Shown in pieces: positions 57,211-64,000 of a DNA stretch of 64,000 nt. This DNA comes from Mycobacteriales bacterium (GTDB lineage Bacteria > Actinomycetota > Actinomycetes > Mycobacteriales > SCTD01), in contig JBBDWV010000005.1 in NCBI GenBank assembly GCA_040902655.1, positions 62,001-126,000 of the forward strand. Reading direction: 5' to 3'. Made by a program: the position numbers and the translations under genes. Numbering within the stretch: position 1 is the stretch's first letter; every line of letters begins with the position of its first letter. The notes under the pieces are model-generated. The model saw only the letters and a program-made list of their open reading frames with translations. It had not been told where the DNA came from and made no database searches.

Positions 57211-58788
57211 TCAGCCGAGGAAGTCGCGGTACAGCGCCAGCGTCTCGGCTGCCGCCTGCGGCTCGGGGTCCGGCCACCACATCGTCGTCGGTGTCGGCAG
57301 GATCCGGAGCATCCCCTCCGGCGCGAGCGACGCCGCGTCCTCCAGCGCGTTGGCCAGCATGTCGTGCGGGCCGGCCGTCAGGATCGCCGGTCGCTTGAGA
57401 TCCGGGAGCCGCGCGCGCGTGTCGTAGGAGAACCCGGCGCGATAGGCACCGGAGTACGTCGTACCGCTCTCCAGGATCCCGACGGCGTACAGGTGCAGGC
57501 CCTGCGCGCCCGGCACGCCGATGCCGCGCGCGGCGGAGCGGTCGACGCGGTACCACGGCCAGTACATGAACATGTCGCGGCGCCAGTGCCAGACATGCTG
57601 CAGGTGCAGCCCGAAATGGTCCGGCGCGAAGTCCGGGAAGTAGCGCTCAAGCAGCTCGCGCCGGAACTCCGGCGTCACCATCACCGGGGCTTCGAGGACG
57701 AGCTTGCCGACGCGCTCGGGGAAGTCGACCCCCAGCTCCAGGCCGACGCACGCGCCCGTGTGGGAACCCCAGACGTCGACCTCGTCGATCCCGAGCGCGT
57801 CGAGCACGTCGACCGCCTCGCGCGCCAGGGTGCCGGCCGTCACCTCGCGCTCCACCTTCTCCGACAGCCCGTTCCCGAGGTAGTCCATCGCGAAGACGGT
57901 GCGGCTCTCGGCGAGCCCGCAGATGACCGGCGCGAACTGCGCCGAGGAGCCGCCGCCGGTGGACAGCACGAGCACCGGCCGACCCCGGGACCCGGCTCTG
58001 CGCAGGTGGACGCGCCCGGACCGGGTGTCGACGTACTGGTTCCAGATGGCCGTTCCCGGACGGGGCTGGGTCGCCGGCGGTGCGACGCGACCGCCAGCAC
58101 CGATAGGCGTCCCGAGCGCGTCGGGCACCTGCTCGACCAGCTCCACGATGTGCACCGAGGCGGGCCGGGCGGCGCTCAGACCGGCGGCGCACAGGGACCA
58201 GGCCACCGCCCACCGCTCCGGCTCGACCGCGGCGGACAGGAACGCCTCGTTGAGCGACGCCGTGTCGGGCAGCGCGGGTCCCGACCCCGAGGGGAGCGAC
58301 GGCGCGTGCGGATCGAGGAGGGCCCGGTCACGCAGGAAGCACCACAGCGCGTTCAGGTGGGTCCCGTCGACGCGCGGGCGCAGGTCGGGCGGCGTCGTCT
58401 GGGTGCTGACCCAGCCCTCCGCCCGCTCGAGCCCGAGGAGCACCGTGGACGTCGGGGGGCTCGGCAGCGCGGAAAGCAGCGCCGGCACCAGCGCTGCCGA
58501 CAGGTCCTGGGCGATCAGGGCGAACGGGTCGGAGGACACGAAGCCGAGCGATTCGGCGACAGCCTGCGCCGCCTGCTCCACCGACGTCACGTCGAGAGCG
58601 GCCGACCCGCCCATGCCGGGAGGCTCGACCACGACGACGCATCGCCCGGGAAGGGCCGAAGACAGCTCCGCGCTCAGCACGGAACCCGAGGTGGTCAGGC
58701 CGGCGACGGCCACCACGACGGGGCCCTCCCCCGACAGCCAGGTGCGAACCTGCCCTTCGCCGGTCGTGATGTAGCAGGGGGTGCTCAC
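57211..58788 (-). CDS. two-domain alpha/beta hydrolase
   Basis: 525 aa from GTG 58788 with GGAGG five bases upstream. Residues 1-245 form a degenerate alpha/beta-hydrolase domain (VAGLTTSGSVLSAEL, PPGMGGS) in which the nucleophile elbow reads QDLSAA. Residues 250-525 form a second, complete domain with VLSTGGGS, MDYLGNG and the elbow WGSHTGA (nucleophile Ser). It hydrolyses an ester, lactone or C-C bond. It is 31 nt downstream of the ABC ATPase gene and convergent with the racemase-family gene. Confidence 0.8.
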   Translation of the reverse strand: MSTPCYITTGEGQVRTWLSGEGPVVVAVAGLTTSGSVLSAELSSALPGRCVVVVEPPGMGGSAALDVTSVEQAAQAVAESLGFVSSDPFALIAQDLSAALVPALLSALPSPPTSTVLLGLERAEGWVSTQTTPPDLRPRVDGTHLNALWCFLRDRALLDPHAPSLPSGSGPALPDTASLNEAFLSAAVEPERWAVAWSLCAAGLSAARPASVHIVELVEQVPDALGTPIGAGGRVAPPATQPRPGTAIWNQYVDTRSGRVHLRRAGSRGRPVLVLSTGGGSSAQFAPVICGLAESRTVFAMDYLGNGLSEKVEREVTAGTLAREAVDVLDALGIDEVDVWGSHTGACVGLELGVDFPERVGKLVLEAPVMVTPEFRRELLERYFPDFAPDHFGLHLQHVWHWRRDMFMYWPWYRVDRSAARGIGVPGAQGLHLYAVGILESGTTYSGAYRAGFSYDTRARLPDLKRPAILTAGPHDMLANALEDAASLAPEGMLRILPTPTTMWWPDPEPQAAAETLALYRDFLG

Positions 58789-58819
58789 GCTACCTCCGCG
58801 GGATTCCCTCGTCGACCGG

Positions 58820-59584
58820 TCACGCGTGCGCGCCCTCGGCCGCGGCCTTCTCGATCTCGGGGGCGGCGATGGACGGGTCGAGTCCCAGGTGCCGAGCGAT
58901 CGTGTCGGGGTCCTTCTCCATGTCCGCCGGCGTGCCGGAGGCCACGATGTCGCCGCGGTGGATGAGGTAGGCGTAGTCGGCCAGCGGCAGCGCAATGGAG
59001 GCGTTCTGCTCGACCAGCAGGACGGTGACCCCGGAGGCGTGGATCTGCTTGATCGCTCCGATCACCACGTCGGTGAGGGCCGGGGACAGACCCATGGACG
59101 GCTCGTCGAGCAGCAGCATGGTCGGCGACGTCATCAGGGCGCGGCCGATGGCGAGCATCTGCTGCTCACCGCCGCTCAGCAGGCCTGCCAGCTGGCCACG
59201 TCGCTCCGACAGTCGTGGAAACAGGTCCCACACCTCGTCGAGCGCCGCCTGGCGCCGGCGTCCGCGGGCGTAGCTGCTGAGGGTCAGGTTCTCCCCGACC
59301 GTCAGCGGCGCCACCACCATCCGCCCCTCGGGCACGAGCGCGAGACCACGGCGCACCACGCGGTAGGCGGCCTGGCCGGTGATGTCGTCGCCGGCGAAGG
59401 TCACCCTGCCGGACGACGGGCGCAGGACCCCGGCGAGGGTCGTCAGCGTGGTCGACTTCCCGGCACCGTTGGCGCCGAGCAGAGCGACCAGGCTCTTCTC
59501 CTGGACCTCCATGGTCAGACCCGTCAGAGCGGGCACGGAGCCGTAGGAGACCGAGAGGTCGTCCACGGACAGCAAGGTCGGCAT
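58820..59584 (-). CDS. branched-chain-type ABC ATPase (LivF-like)
   Basis: 254 aa. Walker A GANGAGKST, signature LSGGEQQMLAIG and Walker B MLLLDEPSMGL are intact, with the short LivF-type length. It pairs with the LivG-like ATPase 6 nt upstream. Substrates of such importers extend well beyond branched amino acids to aromatic acids, urea and dicarboxylates. Confidence 0.9.
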   Translation of the reverse strand: MPTLLSVDDLSVSYGSVPALTGLTMEVQEKSLVALLGANGAGKSTTLTTLAGVLRPSSGRVTFAGDDITGQAAYRVVRRGLALVPEGRMVVAPLTVGENLTLSSYARGRRRQAALDEVWDLFPRLSERRGQLAGLLSGGEQQMLAIGRALMTSPTMLLLDEPSMGLSPALTDVVIGAIKQIHASGVTVLLVEQNASIALPLADYAYLIHRGDIVASGTPADMEKDPDTIARHLGLDPSIAAPEIEKAAAEGAHA

Positions 59585-59590
59585 CAGTGG

Positions 59591-60391
59591 TTACTTCCCG
59601 AAGTAGGCAACGCGGACCTCCGGCAGGCGCAGGCACGCCATCGGCTCGTCCTCGGCAATGACCGCTCCTGCGGCGATGACGGCGATGCGGTCGCAGCAGC
59701 GCTCCAGCAGCCTCATGTTGTGCTCGATGACCACGACGGTGAGCCCGCGCGAGCGCAGCTCGGACAGCAGGTCGGCGATGGGGAGCCAGTCGGCGTCGTT
59801 CATGCCCGCCGTCGGCTCGTCAAGCAGCAGCACGTTCGGGCGGGTCGCCAGTGCACGCGCGATCTCGAGCCTGCGCTGGTCGCCGTAGGACAGCGTCTCG
59901 GCGAGCCGGTCCGCCACATGGCTGAGCCCGACCAGCTCGAGCATCTGGTCGGCGGTCTCCGCGAGCATCGCGCGGTCGCGCCGCTCGCTGGGCAGCCGGA
60001 GCATGCTGGCGAACATCGACGCCGTGCGGTGCCGGTAGGCGCCCGCGCTGACCTGCTCTCGAACGCTCATGCCGCGGAAGAGCCGGATGTTCTGGAACGT
60101 CCGGGCCACTCCCATCCGGCTCAGCCGGAACGCGTCCATCGCAGTCGTGTCGACGCCGCTCACCTGGAATCGGCCGGAGTCGGCGTCGGCGAACCCGCTG
60201 ATGATGTTCAGCAGCGTCGTCTTGCCAGCACCGTTCGGCCCGGCGATCCCGTAGATCGTGCTGCTCGGGATGGACAGGGTGACCGACCGCAGCACCTCGA
60301 GACCGCCGTAGCTCTTGGAGATGCCGTCCAGTTCCAGGGCGGCGCCCGTGGTCACGGCGACCGAGCCGGGACCACCCTCTACGGCGGTCAC
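59591..60391 (-). CDS. branched-chain-type ABC ATPase (LivG-like)
   Basis: 266 aa. Walker A GPNGAGKTT, signature LSYGDQRRLEIA and Walker B VLLLDEPTAGMN, with the extra LivG-type insertion after Walker A. It overlaps the LivM-like gene (ATGA). It is the second ATPase of the heterodimer. Confidence 0.9.
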   Translation of the reverse strand: MTAVEGGPGSVAVTTGAALELDGISKSYGGLEVLRSVTLSIPSSTIYGIAGPNGAGKTTLLNIISGFADADSGRFQVSGVDTTAMDAFRLSRMGVARTFQNIRLFRGMSVREQVSAGAYRHRTASMFASMLRLPSERRDRAMLAETADQMLELVGLSHVADRLAETLSYGDQRRLEIARALATRPNVLLLDEPTAGMNDADWLPIADLLSELRSRGLTVVVIEHNMRLLERCCDRIAVIAAGAVIAEDEPMACLRLPEVRVAYFGK

Positions 60392-61296
60392 CTCCCGGCC
60401 TTCACGACGGGCGACATCGCCTCGGCGTGGTCTGCCGCCACGGCGTCGGGGAGTCGGCGGCTGCGGTAGCGCCTCCAGCGGATGGGGTCGACCAGTCCGC
60501 CCGGCAACCAGATGATGATGGCGAGCAAGAGCGCTCCGTTGATGATCGACTGTCCCTCGGTGATGTACTGCGTGATGTAGACCGGCAGGCCGGTGAAGAC
60601 GGCGGCGCCGATCACCGATCCGAGCCAGTGGTATGCCCCACCGAGGACGACGCTCGCGATCACCGTGACCGACAGGTCGATGAAGTAGGTGTCCGGGTCG
60701 ATGAAGTTCAGCTGCGACGCCAGCATGATGCCGCCGAGGCCTCCGAGCCCACCGCTGAGGCCGAAGGCCACCACGTGGATCCGATTCACCGGGACGCCGA
60801 GGCTTGCCGCGACCGCGGGGTCCTCCCTGCTCGTCGCCGCCGCCACGCCGAAGCGCGACCGGGCGAGCAGGGCGAGCAGGATGCAGACGACGACCAGGAT
60901 GGCGAGCAGGTGCCAGCGCGAGAGCGAGTTCGGGACGACGACACCCGCTGAACCGCCGGTGAGGTCCTCACCCAGGTTCACGACCACGACGCGGGTGATG
61001 AGCACCAGCGCCACCGTCGCGAGCGCGAGCCAGTGGCTGTCGAGCTTGCGGAACAGCCGTCCGACGGCCAGGCCGAACACCGTGGCCAGCCCGGTGCCGG
61101 CCAGCACGGCGACTACGGGGCCGTAGTCGGTGTGATTGAGGAACCACGTGGAGGTGAACGCCCCGGTCGCCGCGAAACTCACCGTGGCGAAACTCAGCAG
61201 CCCGGTCCAGAGAGTGACGTAGGTGCTCAGCGCCAGAACGGCACCCGCCATGGCGAACGCCAGGGCGCTGAGCAGAAGAGCGAGGTTCGGGTCCAT
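60388..61296 (-). CDS. branched-chain-type ABC permease (LivM-like)
   Basis: 302 aa from ATG 61296. Eight or more predicted membrane helices and the LivM-type loop GVPVNRIHVVAFGLSGGLGGLGG. It has a charged C-terminal tail (RWRRYRSRR). The frame extends upstream, but the ATG four nt downstream of the LivH-like stop is favoured. Forms the channel with the LivH-like protein. Confidence 0.88.
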   Translation of the reverse strand: MDPNLALLLSALAFAMAGAVLALSTYVTLWTGLLSFATVSFAATGAFTSTWFLNHTDYGPVVAVLAGTGLATVFGLAVGRLFRKLDSHWLALATVALVLITRVVVVNLGEDLTGGSAGVVVPNSLSRWHLLAILVVVCILLALLARSRFGVAAATSREDPAVAASLGVPVNRIHVVAFGLSGGLGGLGGIMLASQLNFIDPDTYFIDLSVTVIASVVLGGAYHWLGSVIGAAVFTGLPVYITQYITEGQSIINGALLLAIIIWLPGGLVDPIRWRRYRSRRLPDAVAADHAEAMSPVVKAGR

Positions 61297-61300
61297 CAGG

Positions 61301-62182
61301 TCACGCCCTGACCACGTTGGCGGAGCCCAGGATCCCACGCGGGAGCCAGAGCAGGACGACGAGCACGAGTCCGAACGTGATGGCGTCCTGGAAGCCGCTC
61401 GAGATGTATGCCGCGGACATCGTCTGCACGACGCCGATGAGCACACCGCCCAGAGCTGCGCCCCGCACATCACCGAACCCGCCGATGACAACTGCGGCGA
61501 ATCCCTGCAGCAGCAGGTGGTCCCCCAGCGTGAAGTTGAAGCTCTGCCCGCTGGCTAGCAGAATGCCCGACAGCCCCGTGATCGCCCCGGACAGCGCAGC
61601 CGCCCCGATGATCATCGCCCGCGGGTTGATCCCGGCGATCTGCGCTGCGTCCTTGCTGTAGCCCACCGCCCGGATGGCGTGGCCGACCCGGGTCCTGTGG
61701 AGAAGCAGGTAGACGCCAGTGATGACGACCACGGCGCACACGATCGACAGCAACTGGGTCTTCAGGATGCTCACCCCCGCGACCTCGATGAGCCCCCTCG
61801 GAACGGTGTTCGAGGGGAAGCCCACCGGGGTCGCGTTGGTGGCAATGCTCGCGACCTCACGCAGCGCGATCCACATGCCGATGCTGGCGATGATGGCGCC
61901 GAGCATCTGCACGCCGCGCCGCCGGAGCGGCTGGAACGCCAGCTGATCGACGAAGACCGCGACGAGCGCGGCCCCGGCGACCGCCAGAATCGCCGCCACG
62001 ACGAACGGCACGTCCAGCTCAGTGAGGGCGAAGTACGCGAGCATCGCCCCTGCGGTGGCGTACACGCCCTGCGCCAGGTTCAGGATCTGCATCGTCGAGA
62101 AGACGATGCCGAAGCCCACGGCGAACAGCGCGTAAACCGCCCCCACCGAGATGCCGGTGATGAGCTGGTCGACGAAGAGCAA
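61301..62182 (-). CDS. branched-chain-type ABC permease (LivH-like)
   Basis: 293 aa. Begins with MLFVDQLITGISVGAVYALFA, typical of LivH, and has the ATPase-contact loop AGINPRAMIIGAAALSGAITGL. About eight membrane helices. It is 39 nt downstream of the receptor gene. Confidence 0.9.
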   Translation of the reverse strand: MLFVDQLITGISVGAVYALFAVGFGIVFSTMQILNLAQGVYATAGAMLAYFALTELDVPFVVAAILAVAGAALVAVFVDQLAFQPLRRRGVQMLGAIIASIGMWIALREVASIATNATPVGFPSNTVPRGLIEVAGVSILKTQLLSIVCAVVVITGVYLLLHRTRVGHAIRAVGYSKDAAQIAGINPRAMIIGAAALSGAITGLSGILLASGQSFNFTLGDHLLLQGFAAVVIGGFGDVRGAALGGVLIGVVQTMSAAYISSGFQDAITFGLVLVVLLWLPRGILGSANVVRA

Positions 62183-62221
62183 CGTTCCTCCTGGACAGGC
62201 AGAGCGAGCGGGCGGGCCGGC

Positions 62222-63448
62222 CTAGCTGTCCGCGCCCTGCCAGAGCACGATCTCGCCGTCTGGCGCCGAGTAGTTGACGATCTTGACACTCTGCTCGGCG
62301 AACATCTGGCCGTCCTCGAACGTCACCTCGCCGTAGATGGTGTCGGGCAGGGTCGCCATGTCGTTGAGCGCCTCGGCGAGGCTCTCACGCGTCGGGTTCT
62401 CACCGGCCGCTTCCAGCGCCGCCGCCATGACGTAGACCGCGTTGTAGCCCTGCGCCGCGAAGCTGTCCGGCGGCGTGCCATTGGCCGCCTCGTAGGCCTC
62501 GACGAAGGCCTCGCCCTCCGGGGTCGTCTCGCTCGCGAGGAAGTACACCGGGAACGGCACGGCGGTCAGCGCCTCGGAGTTCGACTGGTAGACGCCGGGG
62601 CCGACGATGGTCTCCCCGGTGAGGATCTGACCGTCGTAGCGACGGTCGTGCAGCGCCGCGATCATGCCGACGGCCTCGGCCTGGGTGGCGCTGACGACGA
62701 TCGCGTCGGGGTTCTTCTGCATGACGCTCGCCGCCGATCCGGCGAAGTCGGTCTGCTTGGCCAGGATGCCCACGTCGCCGAGGCTCTCCACACCGGCGGA
62801 CTCGAAGCCCTTCTTGAACGCCTCGGCCTGGCTCACGATGCCGGCGTTGTCCGTCATCACCACGTAGGCGACGCTCTCGACGCCAGACTCGGCGATCGTC
62901 TTGGCTGCCTGCTCGTTAGCGGTGTGGGGCATCGTCGTCGTCCGGAAGACGTACGGCGGCTCGGCCAGGCCGACCTCCGTGGCGCCGTACAAGATCGTGG
63001 GCATCTCCGCCTGGATCACCTGCGGCTTCACCGCGCCGGCCACGGGACTCAGGATGCAGCAGATCAGGCCGAGGTTGTCCTGGTCGGACGCCATCTGCGA
63101 CGCCGCCGAGGCGCAGCGGGCCGGGTCCTCGGAGCACTCCTGCTCCTCGAGCTCAAAGGTGACGTCGCTGCCGATGACATCGTTGGCGTTGATCTGCTCC
63201 TCGGCGACCCGCGCGCCCGAGAGGAAGGCCTTGCCCGCCCCCGCCAGCGGACCGGTCTCCGCCGTCAGGATGCCGACCTGCAGAGTCGTGCCGCCGCCGT
63301 CACCGCCGGAGGCCGTGGAGTCCGAGTCGGACTCCGACGCGCACGCGGCCGTGAGCGCGAGCGCCCCCGCAGCGAACACCGCGGCGAGCTTCCTCCTGGG
63401 GGTGTGTCCTGGGGCCAGGGAACCTGTCGACGCTGTTCTACCGAACAC
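62222..63448 (-). CDS. branched-chain-type ABC substrate-binding lipoprotein (LivK-like)
   Basis: 408 aa from GTG 63448 with GAGGAG upstream. The signal peptide has the lipobox LTAAC near residue 36, then a Ser/Asp/Gly linker and a type 1 periplasmic binding fold (VGILTAETGPLAGAGKAFLSG). Two adjacent Cys in LICCILSP are unusual for a secreted receptor and could form a disulfide or metal site. It is the first gene of the five-gene importer operon, with the composite motif 157 nt upstream. Confidence 0.88.
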   Translation of the reverse strand: MFGRTASTGSLAPGHTPRRKLAAVFAAGALALTAACASESDSDSTASGGDGGGTTLQVGILTAETGPLAGAGKAFLSGARVAEEQINANDVIGSDVTFELEEQECSEDPARCASAASQMASDQDNLGLICCILSPVAGAVKPQVIQAEMPTILYGATEVGLAEPPYVFRTTTMPHTANEQAAKTIAESGVESVAYVVMTDNAGIVSQAEAFKKGFESAGVESLGDVGILAKQTDFAGSAASVMQKNPDAIVVSATQAEAVGMIAALHDRRYDGQILTGETIVGPGVYQSNSEALTAVPFPVYFLASETTPEGEAFVEAYEAANGTPPDSFAAQGYNAVYVMAAALEAAGENPTRESLAEALNDMATLPDTIYGEVTFEDGQMFAEQSVKIVNYSAPDGEIVLWQGADS

Positions 63449-63824
63449 GGGAACTCCTCTGCTTCGAGTTGACTGACGAGCGAGCGTGTTGCGCCTACGG
63501 GGCCGGCGGAAGAACGGAAAGACCCTCACCCGAGCCACCGCCAACAGCGGCCACACGGAATCCTGTGAAGATCTTTTCGGTGGGGGCGTCGCCTCGTAAC
63601 GTTTCGTATTCCGGAATGAAGTCCGCATGGCGGGTTGAGCGTGACCCTAGTCACAGGTCTCCGGCAGCGTCAAGGAGCGTCGCCGACCTGTGACCTGGCC
63701 GTGTCGTCACGTTGCCGGGCATGGCACATTCGGTCCTCCTGGACGGGCCCGCGCGCGACCTCCGCCGGATCCGCGGGTGTGACTGACTCCGCCGTGACCC
63801 GTCCCACTCCAGCGAGGAGCCACC
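63449..63824. other. 376-nt divergent control region
   Basis: Lies between the receptor gene (minus) and a CoA-ligase gene (plus). It contains the composite operator-like element at 63605-63633. No gene recognised. Confidence 0.6.
63605..63633 (+). promoter_or_regulatory. composite operator-like element upstream of the ABC receptor gene
   Basis: Reads CGTATTCCGGAA, five bases, then TCCGCATGGCGG. The minus-strand sequence of the lyase-operon leader reads CGTATTCCGGAA, five bases, then TCCGCAATGCGG. The 12-bp first part is identical and the spacing is the same. Confidence 0.6.
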
Positions 63825-64000
63825 ATGACGACCAGCGCAATGCAGCCGCGACCGTGGCACCGGCTCTACCCGGAAGGCGTGCCGCCTGAGGTCGGCCGTC
63901 CGCCCGCCGGGGTGCTGACGATGTTCCAGCAGAGCCTGGCGCGGGACGCCGCGGCGCCGTGCCTGCACTACTTCGGCCGCACCCTCAGCAGAGGGGAGGT
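63825..64000 (+). CDS. AMP-dependent acyl-CoA ligase, N-terminal part (cut by window end)
   Basis: 58 codons from ATG 63825 with GAGGAG upstream. WHRLYPEGVPPEV, then a TMFQQSLARDAAAPCLHYFGRTLSRGE segment, is the usual start of long-chain-type AMP-forming CoA ligases. The catalytic motifs lie beyond the window. It is divergent from the importer operon and may share its regulation. Confidence 0.75.
   Translation, partial: MTTSAMQPRPWHRLYPEGVPPEVGRPPAGVLTMFQQSLARDAAAPCLHYFGRTLSRGE

Noticed and set aside
1-64000. CRISPR arrays, prophage structural genes or conjugation genes
   Set aside because: No regularly spaced repeats and no recognisable capsid, tail, relaxase or type IV secretion genes were seen.

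Overview
The window is high-GC DNA with very short spacers, many GTG starts and a great many ATGA or GTGA stop/start overlaps. This is typical of an actinomycete (Actinomycetota); the genus cannot be told from the sequence alone. No phage structural, ribosomal or core replication genes are present. Almost everything is catabolism, transport and local regulation, so this is an accessory, metabolically specialised chromosome segment.

Region A (1-19.7 kb) looks like uptake and breakdown of aromatic or small organic acids. Its left operon (minus strand, 6550 to 7) holds an ABC permease and ATPase, a double-cupin protein, an orphan EutA-like reactivase, a DMT exporter and a 4,5-dihydroxyphthalate-decarboxylase-like binding protein. 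Next come an isochorismatase-fold hydrolase translationally coupled to a 50-codon remnant of a polysaccharide deacetylase, a large FAD aromatic hydroxylase (MobA type), a class II aldolase broken at a 13-C run, an MFS carrier, an intact class II aldolase, a lipoprotein ABC receptor, an SDR, an aldehyde dehydrogenase, a second dihydroxyphthalate-decarboxylase-like protein, another MFS carrier, a PaaI-type thioesterase and a YbaK-type deacylase.

Region B (19.745-45.522 kb) is a 25.8-kb island between two direct copies of the 3' part of a tRNA-Arg(ACG) gene (45 bp identical, 55/57 extended). It opens with a type II restriction-modification cassette (C5-methylase, PD-(D/E)XK nuclease, Vsr) and ends next to an IS1380-type transposase remnant. 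Its core is an unusual pathway set. It has a dikinase that keeps the ATP-grasp and phospho-histidine domains of pyruvate phosphate dikinase but lacks the PEP/pyruvate barrel, a separate phospho-histidine swivel protein, a large protein of unknown family, a biotin carboxylase, two biotin carrier proteins, two divergent carboxyltransferases, two CoA ligases, two thiolases, two SDRs, three phosphatases, biotin synthase and a GntR/FCD regulator. I infer a route in which a ketone or phenol-like substrate is activated by phosphorylation, carboxylated with biotin, converted to a CoA ester and cleaved by thiolase. A shared element, ACATCGGATGT and variants, lies in the four promoter-bearing gaps of the pathway cluster (five sites) and probably defines the island's own regulon.

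Region C (46.1-64 kb) is a second catabolic block. It contains an IclR regulator, an Ohr peroxidase, an operon pairing an isocitrate-lyase/PEP-mutase-family lyase with aconitase-type large and small subunits and a flavoprotein dehydrogenase (resembling the dimethylmaleate hydratase plus dimethylmalate lyase pairing), a second flavoprotein with FAH-family and D-2-hydroxyacid dehydrogenase genes, a cyclase/formamidase-family hydrolase, an Asp/Glu-racemase-family protein, a two-domain alpha/beta hydrolase, and a complete branched-chain-type ABC importer. A composite motif upstream of the lyase operon recurs upstream of the ABC receptor gene, which suggests uptake and breakdown are controlled together, perhaps by the IclR protein. 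The window ends inside an AMP-forming CoA ligase.
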